Shown piece after piece: positions 24,570 through 31,709 of a DNA stretch of 64,000 bases (position 1 is its first letter; the number at the start of each line of letters is the position of its first letter). Position numbers and translations under genes: made by a program. Where the stretch lies: NCBI RefSeq assembly GCF_009932435.1, contig NZ_BJOU01000011.1:1-64000 (forward strand). Reading direction: 5' to 3'. The notes under the pieces are model-generated. The model ran no database searches and was not told the origin of the DNA. It was given only the letters and a program-made list of their open reading frames with translations. Origin of the DNA: Gordonia crocea. GTDB lineage: Bacteria > Actinomycetota > Actinomycetes > Mycobacteriales > Mycobacteriaceae.

Positions 24570-25778
24570 ATGGCTGGTGTGACTGCGCCCTTGCGAAACA
24601 CGGCAACGCGGCGTCGCCTGAACGAGTGGGCGGCACGGCATTTGACCGACGCCCAGCGCGCCGACCGACACGCCGCCATCCTGCCGACGCCGCTGGCCAA
24701 ACCGACGTTCTACGCCGACCCCGGCGACCTCGCCGGCTACGCGCCCGGCGAGATCATCCGTACCGAGGTCGTCCGGCCCCGAATCCCCTTGCCCGGGACG
24801 GTGGTTCACCGGTTCATGGTGCGCTCCACCGACACCGCCGGCAACGCGGTCCCGGTGACCGCCACCCTGATCGAGCCCACCCGGCCGTGGCCCGGCGACG
24901 GGCCACGCCCGGTGGTGGTGCGTAACCAACCGATCAACTCCCTCGGGCTGAAGGCGGCACCGTCCTACCGGATCGCGCATCGCGCCTATGTCGACGTCCC
25001 GCCACTGCTGCCGCTGCTGCTGGCCCGCCGGTATGCCGTCCTCATCCCCGATCACGAGGGCCCCCGAATGGCCTACTCGGCCGGCGTGATGGCCGCCCAC
25101 GCCGTCCTCGACTCGGTGCGCGGGTTCAACCGGTTGCGCCCCGAACTGGCCGAATCCCCGTCGGTGATCACGGGCTACAGCGGTGGTGCCATCGCCACCG
25201 TGTGGGCGGCACAGGAACAACCCGCCTATGCTCCGGAGCTGACGTTCCGCGGCGCGGCGGCGGGCGGCACCCCGACCGACTTCAACCTCCTGCTGCGCAG
25301 CATGAACGGGAAGCTGGGATCGGGGTTGTTCGCGGCCGCGACCATCGGCCAGGCCCGCGAATACCCGCAGATGACGGAACTGTTCAGCGACTTCGGGTTC
25401 TACCTCGCGACCCGGGTGAGGGATTTACCCCAGCCCCCGCTGGCCGCCGCCGGGGTGGCACGCCTCGACCTGTCCCTCCTGGCCGACGATCCGGAGCCGT
25501 TCGACTCCGAGGTCGCCCAGGCGGTGATCGCGGCCAACAAACCCGGTGCCACCGCGCCCGCGATGCCGGTCATGCTATACCACGGCTCTCCGTCGCGGTG
25601 GGTCGGCGATCAGTTCATCCCCGAGGAGGGGGTCCTCGAACTCGCCGACCGCTGGCGGGCGCGCGGGACGGCCGTCGACTACCTGCCCGTGCCCGGCGAG
25701 CACCTGATCGCCGCCGGGTGGGCCATCCCCGGCGTGATGCGCTGGATCAACCGCTCCCTGCAGGACCCGACCGCCTGA
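24570..25778 (+). CDS. Secretory-lipase-family (LIP) lipase
   Basis: The 402-residue alpha/beta hydrolase matches the LIP family of triacylglycerol lipases: RNQPINSLGLKAAPSY, LIPDHEGPRMAY, nucleophile in ITGYSGGAIATVWA, and late YHGSPSRWV and PVPGEHL with the catalytic His. Unlike many relatives it shows no signal peptide. ATG 24570 is used; GTG 24579 is a possible alternative. The 3' end overlaps the convergent TDT transporter gene by 32 nt. Confidence 0.82.
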   Translation: MAGVTAPLRNTATRRRLNEWAARHLTDAQRADRHAAILPTPLAKPTFYADPGDLAGYAPGEIIRTEVVRPRIPLPGTVVHRFMVRSTDTAGNAVPVTATLIEPTRPWPGDGPRPVVVRNQPINSLGLKAAPSYRIAHRAYVDVPPLLPLLLARRYAVLIPDHEGPRMAYSAGVMAAHAVLDSVRGFNRLRPELAESPSVITGYSGGAIATVWAAQEQPAYAPELTFRGAAAGGTPTDFNLLLRSMNGKLGSGLFAAATIGQAREYPQMTELFSDFGFYLATRVRDLPQPPLAAAGVARLDLSLLADDPEPFDSEVAQAVIAANKPGATAPAMPVMLYHGSPSRWVGDQFIPEEGVLELADRWRARGTAVDYLPVPGEHLIAAGWAIPGVMRWINRSLQDPTA

Positions 25779-26859
25779 ACGCGCCGCCCACCGGGCTCCA
25801 CAGCACCTCCCCGACCCGGCGCAGCATCGCGACGAACACGATCGCCCACACGATGACGGCGATGACCAGCACCACGGTACCGATCCCCTCCACCAGCGGC
25901 AGCTTGTCGACCTTCCCCAGGTTGATCGATGCCACCGCGAACATGCCGATGGGGAACACGATCGACCAGAACGTCGGCACATAGGTCCACGGGACACGGT
26001 GCACCACGTGCCGCCACACCCCGGCGCCCACGAGCATCGGAATGAGCCAGAGGCAGAAGCTCCAGAACACGGCGATGGTTCCCGAGATCAACGCCCGCGT
26101 CGCGTCGACCATCGGTGTGGAAGCCATCGCGACGATGTCACTGCCGGCCACGACGGCGATCGCCATCGCCCCCATGGCCACCCAGTAGGGCGGCTCGAAC
26201 TCTTCAGGCGTCATCGGAAAGTGGACGATCCGCAGGAGGACCAGCATCGCCACCCCGGCGTAGAGCGCCACGCCGACCGACCAGGACAGCACCGCCGCAA
26301 TCCCCAACCATGCCTGCCCGGCGGGCAGGTGCGGTTGGATCCGGGTCAGGCCGATGGCCAGGGACTGGCTCGCCACGGCCCAGATGAACCAGGTGCCGTT
26401 GACCCTGGCCAGGATCGGCTTCCCGTCGCGGGTCAGGAAGACCTGCCACGGCAGGACATAGCCGAACACCAACCAGAGCGCGGCGGCGAACAGCACCAAC
26501 GCCGAGGCGATACCGATGAACCCCGCGTCGATCAGCCGCACCGCCAGCACGTCGGTCCCGGCGACGACGGTGAAGTACGCGAACGCCATCTCGGGCCCGC
26601 GCAGATCGCGGAGCACGGCCGGCCGGTGCGACACGGCCCGCCAGATGTAGAGGACCCACAGCACCACGTAGGACACCGCGGCGATCACCAGAAGCACCGT
26701 GGAGGGGAGATCGGCGCCGACCTCGTTGAGCCCGATCGACACGATGCCGGTCCCCATCACCAGGGCGAAATATCCCGGCGACAAGGTCTCCAGTGCCCGC
26801 GCAAAGGCCGAACCCGAGGAGGCGGCGGAATCGTCGGTGATCGGCGCGTGCCCACTCAT
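25747..26859 (-). CDS. TDT-family (tellurite-resistance/dicarboxylate) transporter
   Basis: The 370-residue protein has about ten membrane helices and the TDT signature near the start (SPGYFALVMGTGIVSIGL). Later it has VPWTYVPTFWSIVFPIGMFA (split at IVFPIGM). Relatives include Mae1 malate permease, TehA and SLAC1-like anion channels. The substrate here could be a dicarboxylate, sulfite or another anion. A Ser-rich cytoplasmic N terminus precedes TM1. Confidence 0.84.
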   Translation of the reverse strand: MSGHAPITDDSAASSGSAFARALETLSPGYFALVMGTGIVSIGLNEVGADLPSTVLLVIAAVSYVVLWVLYIWRAVSHRPAVLRDLRGPEMAFAYFTVVAGTDVLAVRLIDAGFIGIASALVLFAAALWLVFGYVLPWQVFLTRDGKPILARVNGTWFIWAVASQSLAIGLTRIQPHLPAGQAWLGIAAVLSWSVGVALYAGVAMLVLLRIVHFPMTPEEFEPPYWVAMGAMAIAVVAGSDIVAMASTPMVDATRALISGTIAVFWSFCLWLIPMLVGAGVWRHVVHRVPWTYVPTFWSIVFPIGMFAVASINLGKVDKLPLVEGIGTVVLVIAVIVWAIVFVAMLRRVGEVLWSPVGGAFRRSGPAGSG

Positions 26860-26916
26860 GAACTACACGGTAGGCCCGGGTGGCCGCTGCGCCGCCCAAC
26901 TCCGGCCGGTCCGGCG

Positions 26917-27696
26917 TCAGTGGTGCGTCGCGGGGAGGGTCAGAATCTCGGCTCCTTCGCCGGTGATGGCGATGGTGTGCTCGCAGTGCGCGGTCCGGGC
27001 GCCCGTCGCGCTGCGCAACGTCCAGCCGTCGGGGTCGACGACGAGCCGGTCGGTATCGGCCATGACCCACGGTTCCAGCGCCAACAGCATCCCCGGGCGC
27101 AGCGTGATTCCGCGTCCGGGCCGGCCCGCATTGGGTACGTGCGGGTCCTGGTGCATCGTCGATCCGATGCCATGACCGCCGAACTCGGTGTTGATGGGGT
27201 ATCCGCCGGCGGTCAACTCCTGCTCGATCGCGTGGGACAGGTCGCCCAGTCGGCCACCTGGGACCGCAGCGGCGATGGCGGCCCGCAAGGCGCGTTCGAC
27301 GGTTTCGATCATCGCCACATCGGCCTGGTCGGCACGGTCCCCCACGATGAAGCTGATCGCGGCGTCGGCGGCCACGCCGCCCTTGATGACGGCGAGGTCC
27401 AGGGTGAGCAAGTCGCCGTCGGCCAGCTCGTAGTCGGCGGGCTTGCCGTGAAGGACCGCGTCGTTCACCGCGGTGCAGATGTAATGGCCGAACGGCCCGC
27501 GACCGAACGAGGGCGCATAGTCGACATAGCAAGAGGTGGCACCGGCCGCCACGATCCGCTGCCGCGTCCACTCGTCGATCTCAAGCAGGTTGGTTCCCAC
27601 TGCGCATCGCTCGCGCAGTTCGTGGAGGATATCGCCGACCAGGTGGCCGGTGACGCGGCCACGATCCACCTCGTCGGGGGTCAGGATCTCGATCAT
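26917..27696 (-). CDS. map: Type I methionine aminopeptidase
   Basis: The 259-residue enzyme has all five metal ligands in the expected spacing: Asp100, Asp111, His175, Glu208 and Glu239 (in TLDLAVIKGG, ADAAISF, FGGHGIG, ALEPWV and CEHTIAI), plus the His in AVLHGKP. It removes the N-terminal Met from nascent proteins. ATG 27696 was chosen as the natural family start; an ORF to 27738 adds 14 residues. It is divergent from an XRE regulator across a perfect 30-bp palindrome, which is unusual for a housekeeping map and suggests a second, regulated copy. Confidence 0.92.
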   Translation of the reverse strand: MIEILTPDEVDRGRVTGHLVGDILHELRERCAVGTNLLEIDEWTRQRIVAAGATSCYVDYAPSFGRGPFGHYICTAVNDAVLHGKPADYELADGDLLTLDLAVIKGGVAADAAISFIVGDRADQADVAMIETVERALRAAIAAAVPGGRLGDLSHAIEQELTAGGYPINTEFGGHGIGSTMHQDPHVPNAGRPGRGITLRPGMLLALEPWVMADTDRLVVDPDGWTLRSATGARTAHCEHTIAITGEGAEILTLPATHH

Positions 27697-27766
27697 CGGG
27701 GCCTTCCTCTCACAGCATGCTCGCGGCATGATGCTCACGACACACTGCTCGGACGCGAGAACGATA

Positions 27767-27796
27767 ACTATACCGGTACTTTAATACCGGTATAGT
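27767..27796. promoter_or_regulatory. Perfect palindromic operator between map and XRE gene
   Basis: ACTATACCGGTA (27767-27778) and TACCGGTATAGT (27785-27796) are exact inverted copies around CTTTAA. Each arm also holds the palindrome TACCGGTA. The right arm ends in TATAGT, a good -10 that lies 8 nt before the XRE ATG (27805). The left arm gives TATAGT on the other strand, toward map. The site therefore overlaps both promoters. Confidence 0.75.
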
Positions 27797-27804
27797 ATGA
27801 CCCC

Positions 27805-28071
27805 ATGGTCAGATTGCCCCTCACCACCGAGGAGATCGAGCGCGGCGCACGCCTCGGGACACTCCTGCGGCGCGCCCGCGGTGACCGATCCATTCTCGAG
27901 GTCGCCATGGCGGCGGGGGTGTCTCCCGAAACCCTGCGCAAGATCGAATCGGGACGGATCGCCACGCCGTCCTTCCCGACGGTCGCTGCGATTGCATCGG
28001 CACTCGAGGTCTCGATGGACGACATCTGGACCGAGGTCTGCCGTCCCGCGGGCGCGGCAACCCGGGTTTAG
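27805..28071 (+). CDS. XRE-family HTH regulator (88 aa)
   Basis: The small protein is essentially one helix-turn-helix domain: LGTLLRRARGDRSILEVAMAAGVSPETLRKIESGR (read LGTLLRRARGDRS, then ILEVAMAAGVSPETLRKIE), followed by ATPSFPTVAAIASALEVSMDDIW. It has no ligand-binding domain. A TATAGT -10 ends 8 nt before the ATG and no ribosome site is present, so the transcript is probably leaderless. It is the obvious candidate to bind the 30-bp palindrome and control itself and map. Confidence 0.88.
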   Translation: MVRLPLTTEEIERGARLGTLLRRARGDRSILEVAMAAGVSPETLRKIESGRIATPSFPTVAAIASALEVSMDDIWTEVCRPAGAATRV

Positions 28072-29003
28072 GCCGCGTCGCGCTCGACGGCGACGTCATT
28101 TCGCGCGGGCAAGCGCGACACACCCGCACCCGAGCGCCCCTGATAGCGGGCCCGGTACCGGTCGACGCGGGCCTTCGACTCCAGCGGGGACAGCAATTGC
28201 GCCACCGGCTTTGCTCCGGGATAGGCGCCGCGACGATTGGCCTTTGGTACCCGGGCTCCAACAACCGGTTCAGGTCGTCGCCCTGCCGCAGCGCGTGCGC
28301 CGGATCCATCGGGGACTTCAGGAAGGGCAGCACGTCGTCGCGCAGCCACAGGTCGGTGCTGAAGAAATGCGCGTAGGGCTTATCCGCGATCAGACCCGCG
28401 TTGCGCTGGACCACCCGCTGGGTCGCCGTCGGATAGAAGGTCACCGGGATCAAGGCCGACTCCGTTCGTTGCGTTGTCGACCACCATCGTCGACGACCCG
28501 CCCGGGGTTGCCCCGGCATTCCCGTCGCGACCGGCGAGCCGTGCCGACCAGATCTGACCGATCGCCGGCCCGATGGTCTGCATCTCCTCGGCGGTGAACC
28601 GGTCACCCTTGATCTGGTTGCAGACGAAACAACACGGCACCAGGTTCGCCAACACATAGCCGGCGCCGCTGTCGATCCGGTCGACCCCCAGGACCCGCAC
28701 CTCGCGCTGGATCTGACTCCGCATCCCGACCGCCGACAGGTCGCGTTCGCGGATTCCGCAATAGGCGCACCGCAGGGTCTGCGCCTTGCGCCACCGACAG
28801 AACTCGTCGATGTTGAAGCCCAGGACCGGCGAACCCTTGTTCGTGCGGTTGAAGCCGCTGCGCAGGTTCCCCTGGGTGGTGCGGAAGATTCCGCGGGCGC
28901 TGAGGCAGTCGCGGCAGAATCGGGCGCGCCCGTCGCGCTCCTCGGCCGCCGTGGACCCACACGCACGACACGACCAGTCCTTACCGACCCCGTCCGCGCT
29001 CAC
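28068..29003 (-). pseudogene. HNH endonuclease gene with two compensating frameshifts
   Basis: The N-terminal frame (29003 to about 28462) encodes a zinc region (CRACGS...CRDCLS) and an HNH module: CAYCGIRERDL, LGVDRIDSGAGYVLANLVPCC, then CNQIKGDRFTAEE. A one-base excess near 28462 moves the sensible protein to another frame (ALIPVTFYPTATQRVVQR, DKPYAHFFSTDLWLRDD). A one-base loss near 28250 restores the original frame (ANRRGAYPGAKPVAQLLSP) until 28068. As written, translation stops at 28380. It starts at GTG 29003 in a GTGA overlap with the TetR stop. Sequencing indels are an alternative to true decay. Confidence 0.7.
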
Positions 29004-29551
29004 GCCCGGCCCCCCTCGCGCGCAACGAGACGACTGGCGACGCGGCGCGCCTGCGCGATCGGGTCGGCCACCGAGATGGCGCCGCTGAGGACGAGCGTCG
29101 CGAAGCCGTGCACGATCGACCACGCCGCGTAGCGCGAGCTCTCGTCGTCGCCGTCGGGCAGTGCCCCGGCGACCCCGGCCGCGAGCGCCTCTCCGGCCCG
29201 GGCCTGCGCGGCCGTCAGTTCCGGGTCGCCGTCGCGCAGCAGGGCCGGTTCGAACATCACCGCGAAGTGCGACGGGTGGTCCAGGGCAAACCGGACGTAG
29301 GCGACGCCCATGTCGACGAGGCCTTGTTCCGACGACGGGGTCACCGACTCCGCCAGCAGGTCGAAGCCCTCCGCGGCGAGTGCCGTGAGCAGCCCGGTCT
29401 TGTCGCCGAAGTGATGCGTCGGGGCGGCGTTGGAGACCCCGGCGGTTTTCGCCAGCGCCCGCAGGCTGAGCTTTGCCGTGCCGGATTCCGCGATCGACGC
29501 GGCGGCCGCGTCGAGGAGCGTGCGGCGCAGATCGCCGTGGTGATAAGCCAT
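29000..29551 (-). CDS. TetR/AcrR-family regulator with WHG-type C-terminal domain
   Basis: The 183-residue protein opens MAYHHGDLRRTLLDAA and has the HTH SLRALAKTAGVSNAAPTHHFGDK. The ligand domain includes FALDHPSHFAVMFEPAL and WSIVHGFATLVLSG, typical of the WHG subfamily. ATG 29551 was preferred; ATG 29560 is also possible. It is divergent from a DoxX-like gene, and a 19-bp palindrome lies between them. Its stop overlaps the HNH gene start. Confidence 0.87.
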   Translation of the reverse strand: MAYHHGDLRRTLLDAAAASIAESGTAKLSLRALAKTAGVSNAAPTHHFGDKTGLLTALAAEGFDLLAESVTPSSEQGLVDMGVAYVRFALDHPSHFAVMFEPALLRDGDPELTAAQARAGEALAAGVAGALPDGDDESSRYAAWSIVHGFATLVLSGAISVADPIAQARRVASRLVAREGGRA

Positions 29552-29605
29552 GCGACTCATCCTACGACAGATCTAAGCATTGACAAGATAGGCTCTTCCC
29601 CTCTT

Positions 29606-29624
29606 AACTTGTCATTGACAAGTT
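29606..29624. promoter_or_regulatory. TetR-type operator, 9-bp arms
   Basis: AACTTGTCA-T-TGACAAGTT is a perfect inverted repeat. A half-site copy CATTGACAAG (29578-29587) repeats the right half (29613-29622). The block lies between the TetR start (29551) and the DoxX-like start (29663). Confidence 0.7.
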
Positions 29625-29662
29625 GTCGTACAGGTTGCCGCTACCGACTCGGAGGCCCTCCC

Positions 29663-30121
29663 GTGGAACCACTCATCGCACTCGCCGCCACCACGCTCAT
29701 CGTCTACCTGGCGGCTCGACTGCTGAAGCCGTCGGCAGTCCCGTGGCCGGTCGCGCTGCGCACGGGCGTCGCCGTCATGTTCGTGATGACCGGCACCGTC
29801 CATTTCGTCGCCAAACGCGACGAACTCATCGACATGGTCCCGCCCGCGCTGCCGGCCCCGGCCGTCCTGGTCACCCTCACCGGGATCCTCGAACTCGCCG
29901 GTGCCGCGGCATTGCTGTTCGTCCCGCGGTTGCGGGTCTGGGCGGCGGGCGGCCTGACCCTGCTGCTGCTCGCGATGTTCCCCGCCAACGTCTACAAGGC
30001 GACGACTGCCGACGTCAGCTGGGACGACAGCCTCATCCCGCGCACGATCATGCAGGTCGTCTTCATCGCCGCAGTGGTCGCCGTGTTCAGTGACGAACGC
30101 CGTGCGGCTGTCACAGCGTGA
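29663..30121 (+). CDS. DoxX-like membrane protein
   Basis: The 152-residue protein has four predicted membrane helices with the DoxX-like pattern: GVAVMFVMTGTVHFVAKRDEL, PPALPAPAVLVTLTGILELAGA (split: PPALPAPAVLV, TLTGILELAGA), and LLLLAMFPANVYKA. GGAGG at 29651-29655 sets the GTG start. DoxX-family proteins have been tied to respiratory or thiol-redox membrane complexes, but this branch is uncharacterised. The adjacent TetR and palindrome imply regulated expression. Confidence 0.83.
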   Translation: MEPLIALAATTLIVYLAARLLKPSAVPWPVALRTGVAVMFVMTGTVHFVAKRDELIDMVPPALPAPAVLVTLTGILELAGAAALLFVPRLRVWAAGGLTLLLLAMFPANVYKATTADVSWDDSLIPRTIMQVVFIAAVVAVFSDERRAAVTA

Positions 30122-30202
30122 GTCCGAAATCGTCGGCACGGGCACGGGACGCCTACCCGGGCCAGTGACGACGCGGCGACCACGCCGAGATCAGGTATCT
30201 AC

Positions 30203-30484
30203 TTACACTGCCCTGGTGATGGCGTAGTCCCGCTTGATGCCAGCAGTGGCCTTCCCCCAGTCGCTCGCCCGCACCCGCGCCTGGTGCGCGTCGAATGCCG
30301 GTTGATCAGCAAACCTCTCGACAACAGACCAGACACGCGGGTTCTCCGTTGGCACCACCTCGAAGTGAAGACATCCGGCCTCTGCGCGGGTTAGTTCTAC
30401 GTGTCGCGACAGGTAGCGGCTGACGGTCTCGACCTCAGCGTCATCCTCGCAGATCAAGCGACCCTTCAACTCAATCACGCTCAC
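30203..30484 (-). CDS. ABM-family (antibiotic biosynthesis monooxygenase-like) protein
   Basis: The 93-residue ferredoxin-like protein has the ABM pattern: VSVIELKGRL start, ELTRAEAGCLHFEVVPTEN, and WSVVERFADQPAFDAHQ. Relatives such as YgiN act on quinols or small aromatics without bound cofactors. GTG 30484 is chosen because the domain begins there; a frame to ATG 30517 adds 11 residues. The start codon directly follows a 28-bp repeat resembling the ychF 3' end, as does the start of the neighbouring gene. Confidence 0.72.
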   Translation of the reverse strand: MSVIELKGRLICEDDAEVETVSRYLSRHVELTRAEAGCLHFEVVPTENPRVWSVVERFADQPAFDAHQARVRASDWGKATAGIKRDYAITRAV

Positions 30485-30508
30485 GCTAGGCGTTGAATCG
30501 GAACTCGA
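30481..30508 (-). repeat. ychF-end-like 28-bp repeat, copy 3
   Basis: On the - strand this reads TCGAGTTCCGATTCAACGCC followed by TAGCGTGA. It matches the true ychF 3' end at 23 of 28 positions and the copy at 30969-30996 at about 22 of 27. It immediately precedes, and includes, the GTG start of the ABM-family gene. Confidence 0.65.
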
Positions 30509-30513
30509 GTAAA

Positions 30514-30972
30514 TCATGGTTCAACCAGATCCTCGAAAGTGTCTTCCCCGGGTCGCCAAACCATTCGAGCGCCATCCCTGAACCCCATGATCTCGGCGAC
30601 CTCCACGTAGACCTCGTCGATTCGCGGATGGAGGACAACCGCCCCAGTGTCAAGGTCAATGCGAATGCCGGTCCCCGTCTGCTCGCTCGTCGACGCCACC
30701 ACGCCAGGAGTGAGAGCACGCAGCGCATCAGCGTATCCAAGATCCGACTCATTCCAGACGCGGCCGGCGTACTCGATTGCGGGCCACGAATAGCAGTTCA
30801 GAATGGCAGGGCTTCCAGCACCCGGATCACCATCGAACCGCAGCTGCACATAGTCGTTGACAACGAACTCGACCGAATACATGCGTTCGCCCACGAGCCT
30901 CGACAACAACTCGTTCGGTACATACTCGAGCGGCCCGCCGCGATCCGCTTTACCCATCATCTTGTTCATCAC
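30514..30972 (-). CDS. Hypothetical protein of the ychF-linked accessory patch
   Basis: The 152-residue acidic protein contains LSRLVGERMYSVEFVVNDYV, LQLRFDGDPG-like strands, and a C terminus DGARMVWRPGEDTFEDLVEP. The alternating beta-strand pattern recalls small immunity-type proteins, but I recognise no family. Codon use looks AT-richer than in surrounding genes. GTG 30972 directly follows a ychF-end-like repeat; ATG 30969 or 30960 are alternatives. It lies between the toxin-antitoxin pair and the ABM gene, all on the same strand. Confidence 0.62.
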   Translation of the reverse strand: MMNKMMGKADRGGPLEYVPNELLSRLVGERMYSVEFVVNDYVQLRFDGDPGAGSPAILNCYSWPAIEYAGRVWNESDLGYADALRALTPGVVASTSEQTGTGIRIDLDTGAVVLHPRIDEVYVEVAEIMGFRDGARMVWRPGEDTFEDLVEP

Positions 30973-30996
30973 GCTAGACGTTGAACCGAACCTCCA
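30969..30996 (-). repeat. ychF-end-like 28-bp repeat, copy 2
   Basis: On the - strand it reads TGGAGGTTCGGTTCAACGTC followed by TAGCGTGA. It matches the ychF 3' end at 21 of 28 positions. It separates the Doc toxin gene from the hypothetical gene, whose GTG start lies inside its last bases. Confidence 0.6.
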
Positions 30997-31057
30997 CCGA
31001 GTTCCGTTTACGAAGGTACTTCTGTCGGAGGCGACTCGACCGTGATGCGCCGCAGGT

Positions 31058-31426
31058 CTAGTCGTGCCGCCAGACGCGCATCCGCCCTGCTGCTGCCTCG
31101 GGGTCGATCCCGCCCGCGGCCACCCCGACCACGAGCTCGTAGGCTTCGTCATCAGGAGCCTCGAGTTCGATTCCGTTGAGCCCGTAGAAGACAACGACCG
31201 CCAACCAGCCGATCCGTTTGTTGCCGTCAACCAGAGCGTGGTTGCGCACAAGCGACTCGAGCAAGACCGCCGCCTTTTCGTCCAGGTCGGGGTACGCCTC
31301 GTGCCCGTAGATAGTCGTGGTGGGCCGGTGCGCCGCCGAGCCGAGGAGGCCGAGGTCCCGGATGGGCCCGATCTCCAACTCGGCAACCAAGGAGAGCAGG
31401 TCCTCAAGCGTGAGGTAGGTCGTCAC
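31058..31426 (-). CDS. doc: Doc/Fic-family toxin
   Basis: The 122-residue protein carries the Doc form of the Fic motif, HALVDGNKRIG (His63, Asp67, Asn69, Lys70, Arg71), after a LDEKAAVLLESLVRN helix. Doc toxins phosphorylate EF-Tu and stop translation; other Fic proteins AMP-ylate targets. Doc-type Lys at position 70 favours the kinase type. The start overlaps the antitoxin stop by 4 nt (ATGA), the usual toxin-antitoxin arrangement. Confidence 0.88.
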   Translation of the reverse strand: MTTYLTLEDLLSLVAELEIGPIRDLGLLGSAAHRPTTTIYGHEAYPDLDEKAAVLLESLVRNHALVDGNKRIGWLAVVVFYGLNGIELEAPDDEAYELVVGVAAGGIDPEAAAGRMRVWRHD

Positions 31427-31626
31427 CGACCGAGGCGATCCAAGAGATCCGCGTAACGAGCACGCGCGGCCAACGACAGGTCACGTACGCGATCCTCGTG
31501 AATCCGCCGAGCCGCAGCGTCAGTGATCGCCCGAACCGCGGCCTCTTGCTTGCTCACGCCCTCGGCGCGCGCCAACGCCTCGAGCGCGCGATCCTGCTCA
31601 TCTGAAAGCCTCAGCGTCATCGCCAT
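31423..31626 (-). CDS. Ribbon-helix-helix (CopG-like) antitoxin
   Basis: The 67-residue protein starts MAMTLRLSDEQDRALEALAR, a ribbon-helix-helix DNA-binding domain. It continues with VSKQEAAVRAITDAAARR and a basic tail (VRDLSLAARARYADLLDRLGR; split at AARARY) likely to wrap the toxin. It should bind Doc and repress the pair. ATG 31626 is used; ATG 31620 is equally possible. An inverted repeat lies 8-26 bp upstream of the start. Confidence 0.82.
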   Translation of the reverse strand: MAMTLRLSDEQDRALEALARAEGVSKQEAAVRAITDAAARRIHEDRVRDLSLAARARYADLLDRLGR

Positions 31627-31633
31627 TACGCCA

Positions 31634-31652
31634 TGGTACCAACCTGATACCA
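31634..31652. promoter_or_regulatory. Operator-like inverted repeat of the toxin-antitoxin pair
   Basis: TGGTACCA-ACC-TGATACCA has 8-bp arms with one mismatch and lies 8 bp before the antitoxin ATG. This is where ribbon-helix-helix antitoxins normally autoregulate. Confidence 0.5.
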
Positions 31653-31681
31653 CAAAGCTGGAGACCAACCGAAACGGGGCG

Positions 31682-31709
31682 TCGCCCTAGTTGTTGAACC
31701 GGAACTCGA
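31682..31709 (-). repeat. 3' end of ychF, parent copy of the 28-bp repeat
   Basis: On the - strand TCGAGTTCCGGTTCAACAAC followed by TAGGGCGA encodes the last residues of YchF (EFRFNN and stop). Two imperfect copies occur downstream at 30969-30996 and 30481-30508, each just before an accessory gene. Confidence 0.6.

Noticed and set aside
22213..24582. 789-codon open frame on the + strand across the DUF222 gene
   Set aside because: The product is Arg/Pro/His-rich and overlaps the well-supported DUF222/HNH frame. It also runs through the Imm-5-like gene on the other strand.
30486..30752. Open frame ending LLEFRFNA, like the YchF C terminus
   Set aside because: It is not a gene. Only the last 28 bp resemble ychF; they are reported as a repeat. 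The rest is the shadow of the hypothetical gene at 30514-30972.
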